Shown: positions 37,330 to 45,891, counted from the stretch's first letter. The stretch is 64,000 nucleotides of DNA from Lachnospiraceae bacterium (GCA_910576125.1 CAJTHM010000022.1:39673-103672), one strand, 5' to 3'. The notes: a model not told the origin generated them from the letters alone. Numbers and translations are program-made.

Positions 37330-37812
37330 ATGAAAAAAATCATATGTTTTCATAACCCGGATGAAATGAATGGATATTTAAGCAATTGGTATCTCTCGGA
37401 TTTTTATATGGGTGGTATTCAGTATTCTTCTATGGAACAGTATATGATGTATCAAAAGGCATTGCTTTTCGAGGATAGGGAGATAGCGGAGCAAATCCTG
37501 CATACTCAAAATGTGGGAAAAATCAAAGCATTGGGAAGATCCGTGATGAACTATGAAGATTTAATATGGAATGGTATGCGGCAGCTTATAGTCTATCAGG
37601 GATTACTTGAAAAATTTCGGCAGAATATAGAATTAAAAGAGAATCTTTTGGCTACGCAGAATCATATATTAGCAGAATGTGCGGTTCAGGACAGAATATG
37701 GGGAATTGGCCTTTCTATGAAAGATGAGAGACGATTTGATACAAATAAGTGGCAAGGACAAAATTTATTAGGATTTTCCTTAATGAGAGTTCGTACAGCA
37801 TTAAATGCATAA
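37330..37812 (+). CDS. NADAR-family protein (YbiA-like)
   Basis: 160 residues with the NADAR pattern: FHNPDEMNGYLSNWYLSDF near the start, SSMEQYMMYQKALLF (conserved Glu-Gln and Lys/Ala helix) and DRIWGIGLSM near the end. Family members act on ADP-ribose or riboflavin-intermediate N-glycosidic bonds; some remove ADP-ribose from guanine as the antitoxin to DarT1. No DarT-like gene is adjacent here. It stands alone between parS sites and repeats. GAGAGGG lies 9 bases before the ATG. Confidence 0.85.
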   Translation: MKKIICFHNPDEMNGYLSNWYLSDFYMGGIQYSSMEQYMMYQKALLFEDREIAEQILHTQNVGKIKALGRSVMNYEDLIWNGMRQLIVYQGLLEKFRQNIELKENLLATQNHILAECAVQDRIWGIGLSMKDERRFDTNKWQGQNLLGFSLMRVRTALNA

Positions 37813-38114
37813 ACATTTATTGAAATTTCCAGAACAAGAGGTGAAAACATTTTTACGAAAAGGGAGTTCTCTTTTTTGAAGAAGATTCCTTTTTCGCGAA
37901 ATGTACTCTTTTGGAAGGTTTTTTATATACAAGACTCATTTCTTATGGACATATCAACAAGATTCAGAACATTTTGAAATATGGAGGTAAGATAGAATTA
38001 TAAGGGAGAGGACTCTGCGCCCTGAATTCCATAGCCCCGAGGAATACCGAGCAGCGGGAAAAACGGAATGTCAGATGAAGTAAATGTCTGATAATTTTTG
38101 ACAGTGATGGTAAA

Positions 38115-38204
38115 GATATATTTTCTGGTAACCTGACTGCATAATGTTAGCCATATACGTTTGATCAATGCAGTATGGTGAATTCTGGTGTTATATAGTA
38201 TAAA
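38115..38204 (-). repeat. Palindromic intergenic repeat, copy E
   Basis: Reverse-oriented copy of the C-F subtype: GACTGCATAATGTTAGCC, CATATACGTTTGATCAATGC and GGTGTTATATAGTATAAA in forward reading. The tail beyond the first arm (TTCTGGTAACC) is shared loosely with copy F. Confidence 0.7.
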
Positions 38205-38287
38205 CTTCGAATATTGAAATCAGTGCCGCCCTGGGGGCACTGAGTGTAAAAATGTAAGCAGAAGCAAACAGCGGATAGTAAAATAAA

Positions 38288-38303
38288 TGTTTCACGTGAA
38301 ACA
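38288..38303. promoter_or_regulatory. parS: parS centromere site 3 (perfect)
   Basis: TGTTTCACGTGAAACA, full consensus, 110 bases before the parA start, where bound ParB could also affect parAB transcription. Confidence 0.95.
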
Positions 38304-38371
38304 TTTAAAAGAAATCAATCCTATTTGAAAAAATATTGTTCAACTTATATATAGCTATCAGTATAGATTAG

Positions 38372-38380
38372 TGCTATAAT
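38372..38380 (+). promoter_or_regulatory. Extended -10 promoter for parA-parB
   Basis: TGC-TATAAT (-10 at 38375-38380), a perfect extended -10 with no clear -35, 33 bases before parA. Confidence 0.55.
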
Positions 38381-38412
38381 AAATAAGCGAGTCCAAGGAA
38401 AGGAGACCAGCC

Positions 38413-39174
38413 ATGGGAAAAACGATTGCGATAGCAAATCAAAAGGGTGGTGTCGGGAAGACTACTACTGCCATCAATCTTTCTGCATGTTTGGCAGAAA
38501 AAGGCAAGAGAGTACTGATAATCGATACTGACCCACAGGGAAATACGACCAGCGGCTTCGGCATAGATAAGAACAATTTGGAGAATACAATATATGAACT
38601 GATTCTCGGCGAATGTTCCATCAGTGACTGCATCATAAAAAAGGTTGTGGACAATGTTTCGGTACTCCCTTCTAATGTAAACCTCGCAGCCGCCGAAATC
38701 GAACTGATAGGCATTGACAAAAAGGAATACATATTAAAAAAAGAAGTAGATTATATTAAGGAAGAATATGATTTCATCATCATAGACTGCCCGCCATCTC
38801 TGAATATGCTGACCATCAATGCCATGACCACAGCGGACAGCGTATTGGTTCCTATCCAATGCGAGTACTATGCGCTGGAGGGATTGAGCCAGTTGATTCA
38901 TACCATCAATCTGGTAAAGGAGAGATTGAATCCTGACCTTGAGATGGAAGGAACCGTATTCACGATGTATGATTCCCGGACGAATCTGTCCAATCAAGTG
39001 GTAGAGAATGTGAAAGAGAATCTGCATCAGAAGATATACAATACTCTGATTCCAAGGAATATCCGTCTGGCTGAGGCGCCCAGTCATGGAATGCCCATCA
39101 ACCTGTATGACGCAAAGTCGGCAGGCGCTGAGGCTTATATGCAGCTGGCCGATGAAGTAATCAGCAATGCATGA
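38413..39174 (+). CDS. parA: Chromosome partitioning ATPase ParA (Soj)
   Basis: A Walker-type ATPase that segregates newly replicated origins with ParB. The deviant Walker A KGGVGKTTTAINLS (residues 11-24) with the signature Lys, Walker A' DTDPQGN and Walker B IIIDCPPSL are present. 253 residues, as expected for chromosomal Soj without an N-terminal DNA-binding domain. It is followed by parB after 39 bases. Confidence 0.97.
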   Translation: MGKTIAIANQKGGVGKTTTAINLSACLAEKGKRVLIIDTDPQGNTTSGFGIDKNNLENTIYELILGECSISDCIIKKVVDNVSVLPSNVNLAAAEIELIGIDKKEYILKKEVDYIKEEYDFIIIDCPPSLNMLTINAMTTADSVLVPIQCEYYALEGLSQLIHTINLVKERLNPDLEMEGTVFTMYDSRTNLSNQVVENVKENLHQKIYNTLIPRNIRLAEAPSHGMPINLYDAKSAGAEAYMQLADEVISNA

Positions 39175-39213
39175 CTGATTTGAGAGCATCACAGGTGGAG
39201 AGAAAGGAGCAGT

Positions 39214-40137
39214 ATGGCGGGAAAAACAAGAGGACTGGGCAAAGGCCTTGACTTATTAATACCGGATGCGGTAGGAGAAGCAAAAGCAAAAAAAGAAACG
39301 GCTGAGACAGTTCAGGATTCAGGTAATTCTTCGGCAGACGGCTCGCGGGAGACCCTTGTGAAGATTACCGCAGTGGAACCGAACCGGAAACAGCCCCGGA
39401 AGACTTTTGATGAGGATGCCCTGCAGGAATTGTCCGATTCCATCAAACAAGTGGGACTGATACAACCCATCCTGGTTCAGGACAGAAAAGACCACTATGA
39501 AATCATAGCCGGTGAGCGGAGATGGCGGGCGGCCAAACTGGCAGGTCTGAAAGAAGTGCCTGTCATCATACGGGACTATTCCGAGCAGGAAATCATGGAA
39601 ATCTCCCTGATTGAAAATATTCAGAGAGAGGACTTGAATCCCATTGAAGAGGCTCAGGCTTATAAGAGGCTGCTGACAGAGTTCAATCTGAAGCAGGACG
39701 AGGTGGCGGAGCGTGTGTCAAAGAGCCGCACGGCAGTTACGAACTCCATCCGTCTGCTGAAGCTCAGCGACAGGGTGCAGCAAATGGTCATCGACGATAT
39801 GATAAGTACCGGGCACGCAAGGGCGCTGCTTTCCGTAGAAAATCCGGAAGAGCAGTTCGAGCTGGCCCAGAAAATATTTGATGAGAAGCTCAGCGTGCGG
39901 GATGTGGAGAAAATGGTGAAGAATCTCCATAAGCCTGAAAAGGCTAAGAAGAAGCCGGACGATAATACAATGCAGGTGATTTATCAGGATATTGAGGACA
40001 GGCTGAAGCAGAGACTGAGCACAAAGGTGACAGTGACTTCCAAAGGGGAAGGTTCTGGGAAAATAGAAATCGAATTCTATAATCATGAGGATTTGGACAG
40101 ACTGTTAGACATGATAGGAAATCACTATACTACATAA
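39214..40137 (+). CDS. parB: Chromosome partitioning protein ParB (Spo0J)
   Basis: A CTPase clamp that loads at parS and spreads. The N-terminal ParA-interacting segment is GLGKGLDLLIP. The CTP-binding motif GERRWRAAKLAG lies near residue 100, followed by ENIQREDLNPIEEA and a helix-turn-helix (QDEVAERVSKSRTAVTNSIRLL). The C-terminal dimer domain ends after DRLLDMIG. The final residues HYTT and the stop codon are encoded by the start of repeat copy F, so the native terminus was probably altered by that insertion. Confidence 0.96.
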   Translation: MAGKTRGLGKGLDLLIPDAVGEAKAKKETAETVQDSGNSSADGSRETLVKITAVEPNRKQPRKTFDEDALQELSDSIKQVGLIQPILVQDRKDHYEIIAGERRWRAAKLAGLKEVPVIIRDYSEQEIMEISLIENIQREDLNPIEEAQAYKRLLTEFNLKQDEVAERVSKSRTAVTNSIRLLKLSDRVQQMVIDDMISTGHARALLSVENPEEQFELAQKIFDEKLSVRDVEKMVKNLHKPEKAKKKPDDNTMQVIYQDIEDRLKQRLSTKVTVTSKGEGSGKIEIEFYNHEDLDRLLDMIGNHYTT

Positions 40138-40228
40138 CGCCAGAATTTACCATACCATATGGTTAAACGCATATGGCTGGCGTTATGCAGTCAGATTACT
40201 CGGAAATTTTAACTTAAGCAGTATAATA
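40125..40228 (+). repeat. Palindromic intergenic repeat, copy F
   Basis: The best-preserved C-F subtype copy. Arms CTACATAACGCCAG (40130-40143) and CTGGCGTTATGCAG (40177-40190) again span exactly 61 bases. A tail ends in AAGCAGTATAATA. It begins inside the last codons of parB and supplies its TAA stop. Its outer end carries TATAAT just before the DUF4446 gene. Confidence 0.85.
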
Positions 40229-40243
40229 TACTAAAGGAGACAT

Positions 40244-40780
40244 ATGAATACGATAGGATGCAGTGCATTTTTAAATCAGATCGGACTGGGTTCCATTGAT
40301 TCGGAGTATCTGGCACTAGGGATACTGGTCCTGGCGGTTCTGATATTGATTCTGCTGATACTTTTGATAGTGCAGATTTTCAAGGTAAATAAACTGAAGA
40401 AAAGGATTGACCAGTTCCTGCTTGGAAAAGACGGAGCGTCGCTGGAGCAGGATATCCTGAAGCTGTTTGAGGACAATAAGTTCCTGCGGAAATCGGAGGA
40501 AAAGGACAGGAATGATATCGACACCATATTCAGGCGCATGCAGACCATGTACCAGAAAATGGGATTGGTGCGGTATGACGCTTTTAATCAGATGGGCGGG
40601 CAGCTGAGCTACAGCCTGGCGCTGCTGGACGAGAATGACAATGGATTTATCATCAATTCCGTCCACAGCACGGAGGGATGCTATTCTTATTCCAAGGAAA
40701 TCAGGAATGGAGACAATAGTATCTCATTAAGCGCAGAGGAAACAGAGGCTCTGGCTATCGCAAAAGGAAAGGCAAACTAA
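40244..40780 (+). CDS. DUF4446 membrane protein
   Basis: 178 residues. A strong N-terminal membrane helix (about 25-48, LALGILVLAVLILILLILLI) is followed by a coiled-coil segment and a C-terminal domain with MGLVRYDAFNQMGGQLSYSLALLD, the signature of DUF4446. This family sits beside parB or serS in many Clostridia; its function is unknown. AAAGGAG lies 7 bases before the ATG, immediately after repeat F, whose TATAAT may drive it. Confidence 0.88.
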   Translation: MNTIGCSAFLNQIGLGSIDSEYLALGILVLAVLILILLILLIVQIFKVNKLKKRIDQFLLGKDGASLEQDILKLFEDNKFLRKSEEKDRNDIDTIFRRMQTMYQKMGLVRYDAFNQMGGQLSYSLALLDENDNGFIINSVHSTEGCYSYSKEIRNGDNSISLSAEETEALAIAKGKAN

Positions 40781-40822
40781 GGAACCACAGAGTGGTTTCC
40801 AGACAGAAAGGTTGGAGGAGAT

Positions 40823-42109
40823 ATGATTGACATTAAATTTCTGCGGGAGAATCCCGATATCGTAAAGGAGAACATCAGGAAGAAATTTCAGGACGAGAAA
40901 CTGAGTCTGGTGGATGAAGTGATTGCGCTGGACGCGGAGAGCAGAAAGGCCAAGCAGGAGGGGGACAACCTCCGCGCTGCCAAGAATAAGATTTCCAAGG
41001 AAATCGGCGCGCTGATGGCTCAGGGCAAAAAAGAGGAAGCACAGCAAAAGAAAGCGGAGGTGGCAGTAGGTGCCAAGAGACTGGCGGAACTGGAAGAACT
41101 GGAGCCTCAGCTTCAGGAAAAGATTACGAAGATTATGATGGTCATCCCCAACATCATAGACCCATCGGTCCCCATCGGTAAGGATGACAGCGAAAATGTT
41201 GAAATTCAGAAATACGGTGAGCCGGTGGTGCCGGATTTTGAAGTGCCTTATCATGCGGATATCATGAACCGCATCAATGGTCTGGACAAGGATGCGGCCG
41301 GGCGTACCAGCGGAAACGGATTCTATTATCTCTGCGGAGACGCGGCGAGAATCCATTCGGCTATGATTAGTTACGCCAGAGATTTCATGATTGACAAAGG
41401 TTTTACCTATTGTATCCCTCCATTCATGATTCGCAGCAGTGTGGTGAACGGCGTCATGAGCTTCGCTGAGATGGAGGCCATGATGTATAAGATTGAGGGA
41501 GAGGATTTGTTCCTGATTGGGACTTCCGAGCATTCCATGATCGGTAAGTTCAAGGGTCAGATTGTCAATGAGAACAGTCTGCCGGTCACGATGACTTCTT
41601 ATTCTCCCTGTTTCAGAAAAGAAGTGGGTTCCCATGGAATAGAGGAGAGAGGCGTGTACCGCGTACACCAGTTCGAAAAGCAGGAAATGGTGGTGCTCTG
41701 CAAGCCTGAAGAGTCCATGGATTGGTACAATAAGATGTGGACCTATACTGTGGAATTTTTCCGCAGCCTGGATATTCCTGTGCGGACACTGGAGTGCTGC
41801 AGCGGGGATTTGGCGGATTTGAAAGTGAAGTCCTGCGATGTGGAGGCCTGGAGCCCCAGACAGCAGAAATATTTTGAAGTAGGTTCCTGTTCCACTTTGG
41901 GGGACGCCCAGGCCAGGAGGCTCGGTATCCGCACCAAAGGGGAAAATGGTACTTACTATGTGCATACTTTAAATAATACGGTGCTGGCATCTCCCAGAGG
42001 ATTGATTGCATTTTTGGAGAACAATGTAAATGAGGACGGCAGCATCGATATCCCTGTGGCGCTGCGGCCGTACATGGGCGGCAAGGAGAAGATTCTGCCC
42101 AACGGATGA
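40823..42109 (+). CDS. serS: Seryl-tRNA synthetase
   Basis: A class II enzyme charging tRNA-Ser (and tRNA-Sec where present). The N-terminal coiled-coil arm spans about 1-110. Motif 2 is FRKEVGSHG..RGVYRVHQFEK and motif 3 includes NGSP-type ASPRGLIAFLENN near the C-terminus. 428 residues, normal. No T-box leader fits in the 42-base gap before it, so it is probably expressed from the DUF4446 or parAB transcript. Confidence 0.97.
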   Translation: MIDIKFLRENPDIVKENIRKKFQDEKLSLVDEVIALDAESRKAKQEGDNLRAAKNKISKEIGALMAQGKKEEAQQKKAEVAVGAKRLAELEELEPQLQEKITKIMMVIPNIIDPSVPIGKDDSENVEIQKYGEPVVPDFEVPYHADIMNRINGLDKDAAGRTSGNGFYYLCGDAARIHSAMISYARDFMIDKGFTYCIPPFMIRSSVVNGVMSFAEMEAMMYKIEGEDLFLIGTSEHSMIGKFKGQIVNENSLPVTMTSYSPCFRKEVGSHGIEERGVYRVHQFEKQEMVVLCKPEESMDWYNKMWTYTVEFFRSLDIPVRTLECCSGDLADLKVKSCDVEAWSPRQQKYFEVGSCSTLGDAQARRLGIRTKGENGTYYVHTLNNTVLASPRGLIAFLENNVNEDGSIDIPVALRPYMGGKEKILPNG

Positions 42110-42146
42110 GACAGCATCCATCACAAGACGGAAGAAGGTGAGATTT

Positions 42147-43037
42147 TTGCATAAATATATGCGAGCGGTTGGCTTCAGCAAACTGGAAAGCCGCAAAAGG
42201 CTGCAAGAGCTTCTGACAGAAACCATCATAAACGCCGACAGGCGCGCTGTCACCAGAAATCAGGAAAATCAGATTCTGGGGGAATTCTGCAAGGATTTCG
42301 CCAAGGGTCTGGGAATTGCGGTGTGCGGGGAATTTGATGAAGATGAGCGCTTCACCTATGAATACTATTTTCCGTATCTGGATGGCAGCGGCATTACCTC
42401 CTATGAGGATGTATCGGTGGAGAGGCATGCGGACAAGGAATCATTCGCAGGCGTGTGTGATGACATTAAAGTCGGAATGTCGCTTATATTTTATCTAAAA
42501 AACAAAATCCCTTATGTCAAGGCAATGGCGGAGGATTTGCTGCCTGTGAAAGGAACCTCCCTGACTCTGTCCGCCTTGTCCGTCAGCGGGACTATTATGC
42601 TGCCCATCAAAAAGGATGAGCAGCAGGTGGAACGGGTAAAGCAGGCTTCTGCCACAAGGAGCTCTCTCATGGCGGCGGCCAGAAAAGGAGACGAGGAAGC
42701 CATCGAGACGCTGACTCTGGAGGACATGGATATGTACACTGCCATATCCAGGCGGATTCAGAAAGAGGATGTGTTCAGCCTGGTGGACACATATTTCATG
42801 CCCTATGGGGTGGAGTGCGACCAGTATTCCGTACTGGGGGAAATCGTGGGAATGCGGACGGCCATCAACCAGATAACGGAAGAAAAAATTTATATTTTAA
42901 CAATTTGCTGTAATGAGTTGACATTTGACGTTTCTATTAATATAATAGATATATACGGTGAGCCCCAGATTGGCAGAAGGTTCAAAGGAGTCATCTGGCT
43001 GCAGGGGAGCATCAATTTTCCCGAAAGCTGTGTGTGA
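42147..43037 (+). CDS. DUF3881 family protein
   Basis: 296 residues, matching as far as I can recall the DUF3881 family of Lachnospiraceae (N-terminus HKYMRAVGFSK; C-terminal GRRFKGVIWLQGSINF). No membrane segment or catalytic motif is visible. I start at TTG 42147 because GAAGGTGAG is correctly spaced to it, whereas the next in-frame ATG (42159) is too far. It follows serS closely. Confidence 0.75.
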   Translation: MHKYMRAVGFSKLESRKRLQELLTETIINADRRAVTRNQENQILGEFCKDFAKGLGIAVCGEFDEDERFTYEYYFPYLDGSGITSYEDVSVERHADKESFAGVCDDIKVGMSLIFYLKNKIPYVKAMAEDLLPVKGTSLTLSALSVSGTIMLPIKKDEQQVERVKQASATRSSLMAAARKGDEEAIETLTLEDMDMYTAISRRIQKEDVFSLVDTYFMPYGVECDQYSVLGEIVGMRTAINQITEEKIYILTICCNELTFDVSINIIDIYGEPQIGRRFKGVIWLQGSINFPESCV

Positions 43038-43063
43038 GCGTCGGGAGGGAAGATTTCACACAA

Positions 43064-43104
43064 GTCCTCGTAGCTCAGATGGATAGAGCGACCGCTTTCT
43101 AAGC
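43064..43104 (+). pseudogene. 5' fragment of tRNA-Arg(UCU)
   Basis: GTCCTCG acceptor strand, TAGCTCAGATGGATAGAGC D-arm and ACCGCTTTCTAAGCG anticodon arm (anticodon TCT) are intact. The sequence then turns into unrelated DNA (TTTTGCCGGGTG), with no T-arm and no 3' acceptor strand. Such a tRNA cannot function; it marks an old integration, excision or deletion point. Confidence 0.8.
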
Positions 43105-43156
43105 GTTTTGCCGGGTGTGTGCCTTTCCGTTAAGTATTTGGTTTATTTTGTAATAA

Positions 43157-43230
43157 GTTTCTGTAGCTCAGCAGGATAGAGCGTCCGCCTCCTAAGCGGA
43201 AGGCCAGCGGTTCGAATCCGCTCAGAAACG
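43157..43230 (+). tRNA. tRNA-Arg(CCU)
   Basis: A complete cloverleaf: acceptor GTTTCTG/CAGAAAC, D-arm GCTCAGCAGGATAGAGC, anticodon stem TCCGC/GCGGA with loop CTCCTAA (anticodon CCT) and T-arm AGCGG-TTCGAAT-CCGCT. Discriminator G at 43230; CCA is not encoded. The integrase module starts beyond its 3' end, so this gene is the likely attachment target. Confidence 0.95.
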
Positions 43231-43489
43231 TTCGAGAGAGTAGTCAAGCCCTTGATTTACAAGGTGTTTGGCTATTTTCTTTTTCCTTGAATGTAATGTT
43301 TTACTGCCATAACCGGACAGGAAATCCGCTAACAGGCGGTTTTTCCGTTTAGCATGGGCAGAGATAAAAATCCGCTAACATTCTTTATGAAACAGGCGCA
43401 TATGGTTGAGTATCCGCTAAAAAACGCTAAAAACAGGAGAATAGCATAGGAATTATATGTACCATATGCACCTATACAGCAGGAAAAAT
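43231..43489. other. Integrase attachment region with arm-type repeats
   Basis: Between the tRNA 3' end and the integrase stop codon, TCCGCTAA occurs at 43325-43332, 43371-43378 and 43413-43420, with a related TCCGTTTAGC at about 43344-43353. Regularly spaced short direct repeats next to int are typical arm-type binding sites for lambda/Tn916-class integrases. I see no gene here. Confidence 0.6.
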
Positions 43490-44800
43490 TCATGATTCAT
43501 TATCCTGTGCGCTTTTGTCTAGTTTGGAAAAAATATTGTTTCCCATGGTGATAGTGCTTTCCTGTCTGTCCTCGTCCACTGCATCAAGATAGTGTTCCAG
43601 GAGAACATTACTGCTCTTATCACCCATATCCCGCTGTACGGCCTTTATGTTTTTGGAAATGCGGTATTTTGCAGTTGACCCGGTATGACGCAGACTATAG
43701 AAATCAACTTCTGGAAAATTGTTCTCTTTGCAAAACCGCTTAAATTTCTTACTCACCATGCCATGGGTATAAGGCCGTCCGTTCTCCTGTGCCAGAACAA
43801 GGTCAAAGTCCTGATAGGCACTGCCGATTTCCTGTTTCCATTGCGTCTGAACCGCTTTGTGTTCAATCAGCAGGTCGCGAACCTGGGGGGACAGGAAAAC
43901 AGAACGAATACTCTGCTGTGTTTTTGGTTTTTTCAGCACCTCTACCGTTTCCGCATTTAACTTCATATTGGGGAATGTCAGGTATATTTTTGTTTTTGTT
44001 GCTTCGATTGCGGACTTATTCAGTCTGGCCAGTTCCTTTTTGATATGGACAATGGACGGCTCTGAATCATCAGGAGATTTTTTCAGGGATATACAATCCC
44101 ATGTAAGTCCAAAAAGTTCTCCTGACCGCAATGTGCAATTCACCATAAGACACATCATAAGTTTTAAGTCTCTGTCCTGGCAAACGGTAATCGCCCTTAT
44201 GAAATCTTCCTCTGACCAACGCTTCCGGGGATTTTTCTCTATCTTCGGAAGCTTCAGGCCGGATACGGGATTAGAGGGGATTAACCGCAAAAATATCGCA
44301 TAGCGGAAAGCGGGAGATAATATTTTGTTAATATCCCTGATAGTCCTTGCGCTGATATATCCCGGTTCGGAAAGGTGGTTTCCGGGTACGGCCTTTTTCG
44401 TTTGCAGGTCGGCATAATATTCCATGAGGAACGGAGTGTCTACTTCTAAAATGGGACAGTCCCCGATAAAGGGGATAATGTAGTTCCGAATCAGTCCCAT
44501 ATTGGCATGGTAGGTTCTTGCTTCCCATTCGGCGTATTCATTGGCATATTTCAGTACAAGGTCTTTGACGGACATTTGGCTGTAGTCTTTTACCTTTTTG
44601 GAGTAGGCAGAACTTTCTTGAGGTTTATATTCCCTGTCCTCTTTTTCTGCCTGTGCCACATCGTCAAGAAGAAGCCGTGCTTCATTCGTATCTTTGCAGG
44701 GATACCATTTCAGGTGTTTCTTTCCGTCACTGCCTGTTATGCGATAGACAATGTAGTATTTTACGGAGTTCTTCCGCTTTTTAGTATGAATGGAAGCCAT
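43490..44800 (-). CDS. Tyrosine recombinase, Tn916 Int class
   Basis: Integrates and excises the element at the tRNA-Arg gene. It has an N-terminal AP2-like arm-binding domain (KWYPCKDTNEARLLLDD), a SAM-like core-binding domain (about 80-180) and a catalytic domain: Arg in CTLRSGELFGLTWD, His-x-x-Arg in YSLRHTGSTAKY and the nucleophile Tyr in LLEHYLDAV. 436 residues, full length and apparently intact. The excisionase gene lies 10 bases upstream in the same direction. Confidence 0.93.
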   Translation of the reverse strand: MASIHTKKRKNSVKYYIVYRITGSDGKKHLKWYPCKDTNEARLLLDDVAQAEKEDREYKPQESSAYSKKVKDYSQMSVKDLVLKYANEYAEWEARTYHANMGLIRNYIIPFIGDCPILEVDTPFLMEYYADLQTKKAVPGNHLSEPGYISARTIRDINKILSPAFRYAIFLRLIPSNPVSGLKLPKIEKNPRKRWSEEDFIRAITVCQDRDLKLMMCLMVNCTLRSGELFGLTWDCISLKKSPDDSEPSIVHIKKELARLNKSAIEATKTKIYLTFPNMKLNAETVEVLKKPKTQQSIRSVFLSPQVRDLLIEHKAVQTQWKQEIGSAYQDFDLVLAQENGRPYTHGMVSKKFKRFCKENNFPEVDFYSLRHTGSTAKYRISKNIKAVQRDMGDKSSNVLLEHYLDAVDEDRQESTITMGNNIFSKLDKSAQDNES

Positions 44801-44810
44801 GTTATCCCCC

Positions 44811-45023
44811 TTACATTAAACCGTTTGTTTCCAGAAATTCCTGAAAGGATTTTCTGGAAATCAGCAGGGAATTTCCGATACGGATAACCTGAAAGGGCTT
44901 TCCTTTTGAGGATTCTGCCTGCCGGACAAGGTTGTATGCTGCAGAGCGGCAGATACCCAGTAAGTCGGCACATTCTTCTACACGCAGGGTAAGACAGTTG
45001 GAAGTTTCTGTGTTTTTAGTCAT
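44811..45023 (-). CDS. Excisionase-type helix-turn-helix protein
   Basis: A 70-residue MerR-like excisionase (LRVEECADLLGICRSAAYNLVR, then GNSLLISRKSFQEFLE), the usual partner of Tn916-type integrases in directing excision. ATG 45023 has AGAGAGG 8 bases upstream; the open frame starts earlier without a ribosome site. It is divergent from the repressor gene. Confidence 0.88.
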   Translation of the reverse strand: MTKNTETSNCLTLRVEECADLLGICRSAAYNLVRQAESSKGKPFQVIRIGNSLLISRKSFQEFLETNGLM

Positions 45024-45192
45024 GTTGCGTTCCTCTCTTTCTTTTATTTGTCTGGATTTCCAAACAGTGTCTTTATGTTCGTATAGTATAATGTCACACA
45101 AACGTGTTGTCAAGTATAAATTATATTTTTATCTCATTTGATTTTCCCATGTATAAGAGGTATAATAATAGAAAACCTATAAGGAGTCAGGC

Positions 45193-45891
45193 ATGGCATT
45201 TTTTGATAGGGTAGAAAAAAACTTGGATAAAGACAAACATTCCGCAGGAATGAAGATGCGAAAAATGCGTCTTATGAAGAATATTTCTGTGAAAGAAATG
45301 GGCAACGCATGTGGTGTGAATGATACGGCTATCAGAAATTATGAACTTGGAATAAGACAACCGTCTGATGAAAAATTATCTGGAATTGCTGACTGCCTTG
45401 GAATCAATGTTTCTGCGTTATATGACCGAAAAATAAAAACATATGAAGATGTTATACATATTTTGTTTGAATTAGAAGAAGATTATGGAATTTCCCCATT
45501 TGAGGTGAAAGAAACCCCATTTTATGGCATTATTTCTCAAGACGAAATTCTTGCAGAATGTTTCAAAAAATGGTATGAAAAACGAAAAGAATTGGAAAAT
45601 CATGAAATAAGCAATAATGAATATGATTGTTGGAAAAGTTCCTTTCCATGTGATGATAAAGAATTTCCTTATAGTGGGATGGAGGTGAAACGAAGTATAC
45701 TTAATGAGCAGGAAATGAGAATAGAGATAAAACGGCTTTTAAGGGAACTTGGGTGGATTATTTTTGACAAATTGGAGTTGATAGAGAATAACGTGGAAAA
45801 AGGGAATATAAATACTGCGCTTCATATGATTGATGAATTAAGAAAAACAGTGCGTCATCTGTTAGAAAGTGAAGCAGAAAAATTTACTTAA
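45193..45891 (+). CDS. XRE-family (cI-like) repressor of the integrase module
   Basis: 232 residues. An N-terminal helix-turn-helix spans about 22-78 (MRKMRLMKNISVKEMGNACGVN; YELGIRQPSDEKLSGIADCLG). The C-terminal part is charged and helical, without a recognisable LexA-type protease motif. It is divergent from xis-int, so it probably controls the 170-base intergenic promoters. AAGGAG lies before the ATG. Confidence 0.82.
   Translation: MAFFDRVEKNLDKDKHSAGMKMRKMRLMKNISVKEMGNACGVNDTAIRNYELGIRQPSDEKLSGIADCLGINVSALYDRKIKTYEDVIHILFELEEDYGISPFEVKETPFYGIISQDEILAECFKKWYEKRKELENHEISNNEYDCWKSSFPCDDKEFPYSGMEVKRSILNEQEMRIEIKRLLRELGWIIFDKLELIENNVEKGNINTALHMIDELRKTVRHLLESEAEKFT

Larger units (their letters stand above)
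37813..38412 (+). other. Gene-free region before parA
   Basis: I see no coding gene here. It contains repeat copy E, parS site 3, a GC-richer patch at about 38000-38070 that may fold but matches no RNA family I recognise, and a small hairpin CAGTGCC/GGCACTG (38221-38242). The parA promoter lies at its right end. Confidence 0.6.

Noticed and set aside
37990..38100. Possible riboswitch or 6S-like RNA before parA
   Set aside because: The stretch is GC-richer than its surroundings and could fold, but no conserved core of a known class can be seen and no gene with a matching ligand follows.
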